From Heterobasidion occidentale (Eukaryota > Basidiomycota > Agaricomycetes > Russulales > Bondarzewiaceae): 64,000 nucleotides of DNA. The position numbers and the translations under genes are program-made. Position 1 is the stretch's first letter. Every line of letters starts with the position of its first letter. The stretch covers positions 3,224,001-3,288,000 of the forward strand of contig JBCAQO010000003.1 of NCBI GenBank assembly GCA_039111635.1, in the 5' to 3' direction. Shown in pieces: positions 63,378 through 64,000 of this stretch. The notes under the pieces were generated by a model that had not been told where the DNA came from, made no database searches, and saw only the letters and a program-made list of their open reading frames with translations.

Positions 63378-64000
63378 ATGGCTCCAGCAAAGCCAGCACC
63401 CTCTCGGAAACGCAATAGGAAACGCAAGAGACGTTTAGCGTCATCTTCGTCGTCGTCGTCATCCGACTCTTCCGACTCTTCATCAGACGAGGGGGCACCA
63501 AAAGTAACCATAAAAAAACATGTCCCAGTAAAGCCTCAACCAGCCCATGAGTCTTCGTCGGAACAATCATCCTCGTCCTCGTCCTCGTCCGATTCAGATT
63601 CCGAACCCGAGGCTGCCGCAGCAATACCACAGGTTACGCCTGCGACAGGCCCGATCCACTCGCGTCGCACAAGAGCCGCGGCGATCACCCTCCCCCTCAC
63701 CTCCGCCCCCCAATACCATCATTCCTACCCTCTGTAGATGCAAAATAACAACCATGACGAGGGTGTGTTGAAAGAACGATTCCACAAATTTTGGATGGGG
63801 TCAGTTGCGGACGGCTTTAGAGATGATTTGGAGCAGATTCGCAAGGTGAGCTACTCTACCACAGCGGCTTTGTGCATTTGGAGATTTATGAACTTGAAGG
63901 AGCCTATATGACGACATCACGACTATCTTTGTTAATTGATTCATTGGCATCGGGTGCCGACGTCTTCACATCGTCGATGACTAAAAGTAATAATGTGAAC
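63378..64000 (+). pseudogene. RSA3: RSA3 second copy, frameshifted, running off the window
   Basis: Begins as the first copy (MAPAKPAPSRKRNRKRKRR), but 2-nt deletions near 63645 and 63703 and single-base deletions near 63740 and 63748 disturb the linker. Another base is missing in exon 2 (GAGCCTATATG instead of GAGCCTTATATG, near 63905). The HKFWMGSVADGF segment survives in another frame. The clustering of small deletions near the scaffold segment end suggests poor consensus rather than slow decay. Confidence 0.7.

Larger units (their letters stand above)
61443..64000. repeat. Duplicated ADE2-RSA3 segment (copy of 45992-48550)
   Basis: The segment starts at the right edge of the gap and continues to the window end, colinear and near-identical with 45992 onward. 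It includes the intergenic promoter (composite site at 63316-63327). One explanation is that both haplotypes of a dikaryon or diploid were placed in one scaffold; a true tandem duplication is the alternative. Confidence 0.85.

Overview
The window is nuclear DNA of a basidiomycete fungus, most likely an Agaricomycete. The evidence is host genes with many 48-60 bp introns, chromodomain Ty3/gypsy elements, a tyrosine-recombinase (DIRS/Ngaro-like) retroelement, and a bifunctional ADE2. It is scaffold sequence with two gaps of exactly 100 N (24524-24623 and 61343-61442). Only about 13 kb looks like host genes; the rest is nested retrotransposons and satellites.

Layout. 1-900 holds no gene. 979-2794 (-) is a broken multi-exon gene of unknown function carrying a 15-bp minisatellite. 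2880-4835 is a GC-rich satellite. 5171-5654 is an inverted repeat with a tRNA-like (A box/B box) unit. 5875-11334 is a DIRS/Ngaro-like element (gag, RT-RNase H, tyrosine recombinase) between 124-bp direct repeats. 11335-11434 is the first 100 bp of an LTR whose complete solo copy lies at 36522-37333. 11435-22284 (-) is gypsy element A. 22285-24523 is mostly non-coding, then a damaged HAD-phosphatase gene cut by the first gap. 24624-31943 (-) is gypsy element C, whose left LTR is lost. 32607-38426 (-) is a decayed copia element (TSD CTTGA) with the solo LTR nested in it (TSD GCTCA). 38669-48593 is the host island: URB1/NPA1 (+), ADE2 (-), RSA3 (+). 48997-49125 is an orphan terminal exon. 49200-50361 is repeats and a copia relic. 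50362-61129 (-) is gypsy element B, sister of A, with perfect ACCCC target duplications. After the second gap, 61443-64000 repeats ADE2 and RSA3 almost exactly.

How it fits together. URB1 and RSA3 encode subunits of the same early pre-60S complex in yeast (Urb1-Urb2-Dbp6-Nop8-Rsa3), and here they flank ADE2. ADE2 and RSA3 are divergent and share a short promoter with a composite TGAGTCA/CACGTG site.

The most unusual material is in gypsy elements A and B: (i) a third reading region after pol, with two overlapping open frames; (ii) a ~1.6 kb 3' non-coding region in which a ~21-nt motif recurs 17 times in element A, interleaved with short perfect hairpins; (iii) a retropepsin in its own register, with a correctly phased G-GGT-TTA slippery heptamer leading into RT; (iv) a primer-binding site complementary to the predicted 5' end of the element's own RNA. 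The unrelated gypsy C shows the same self-priming signature. Many one- or two-base indels also occur inside conserved host genes, so some lesions may be sequence errors.
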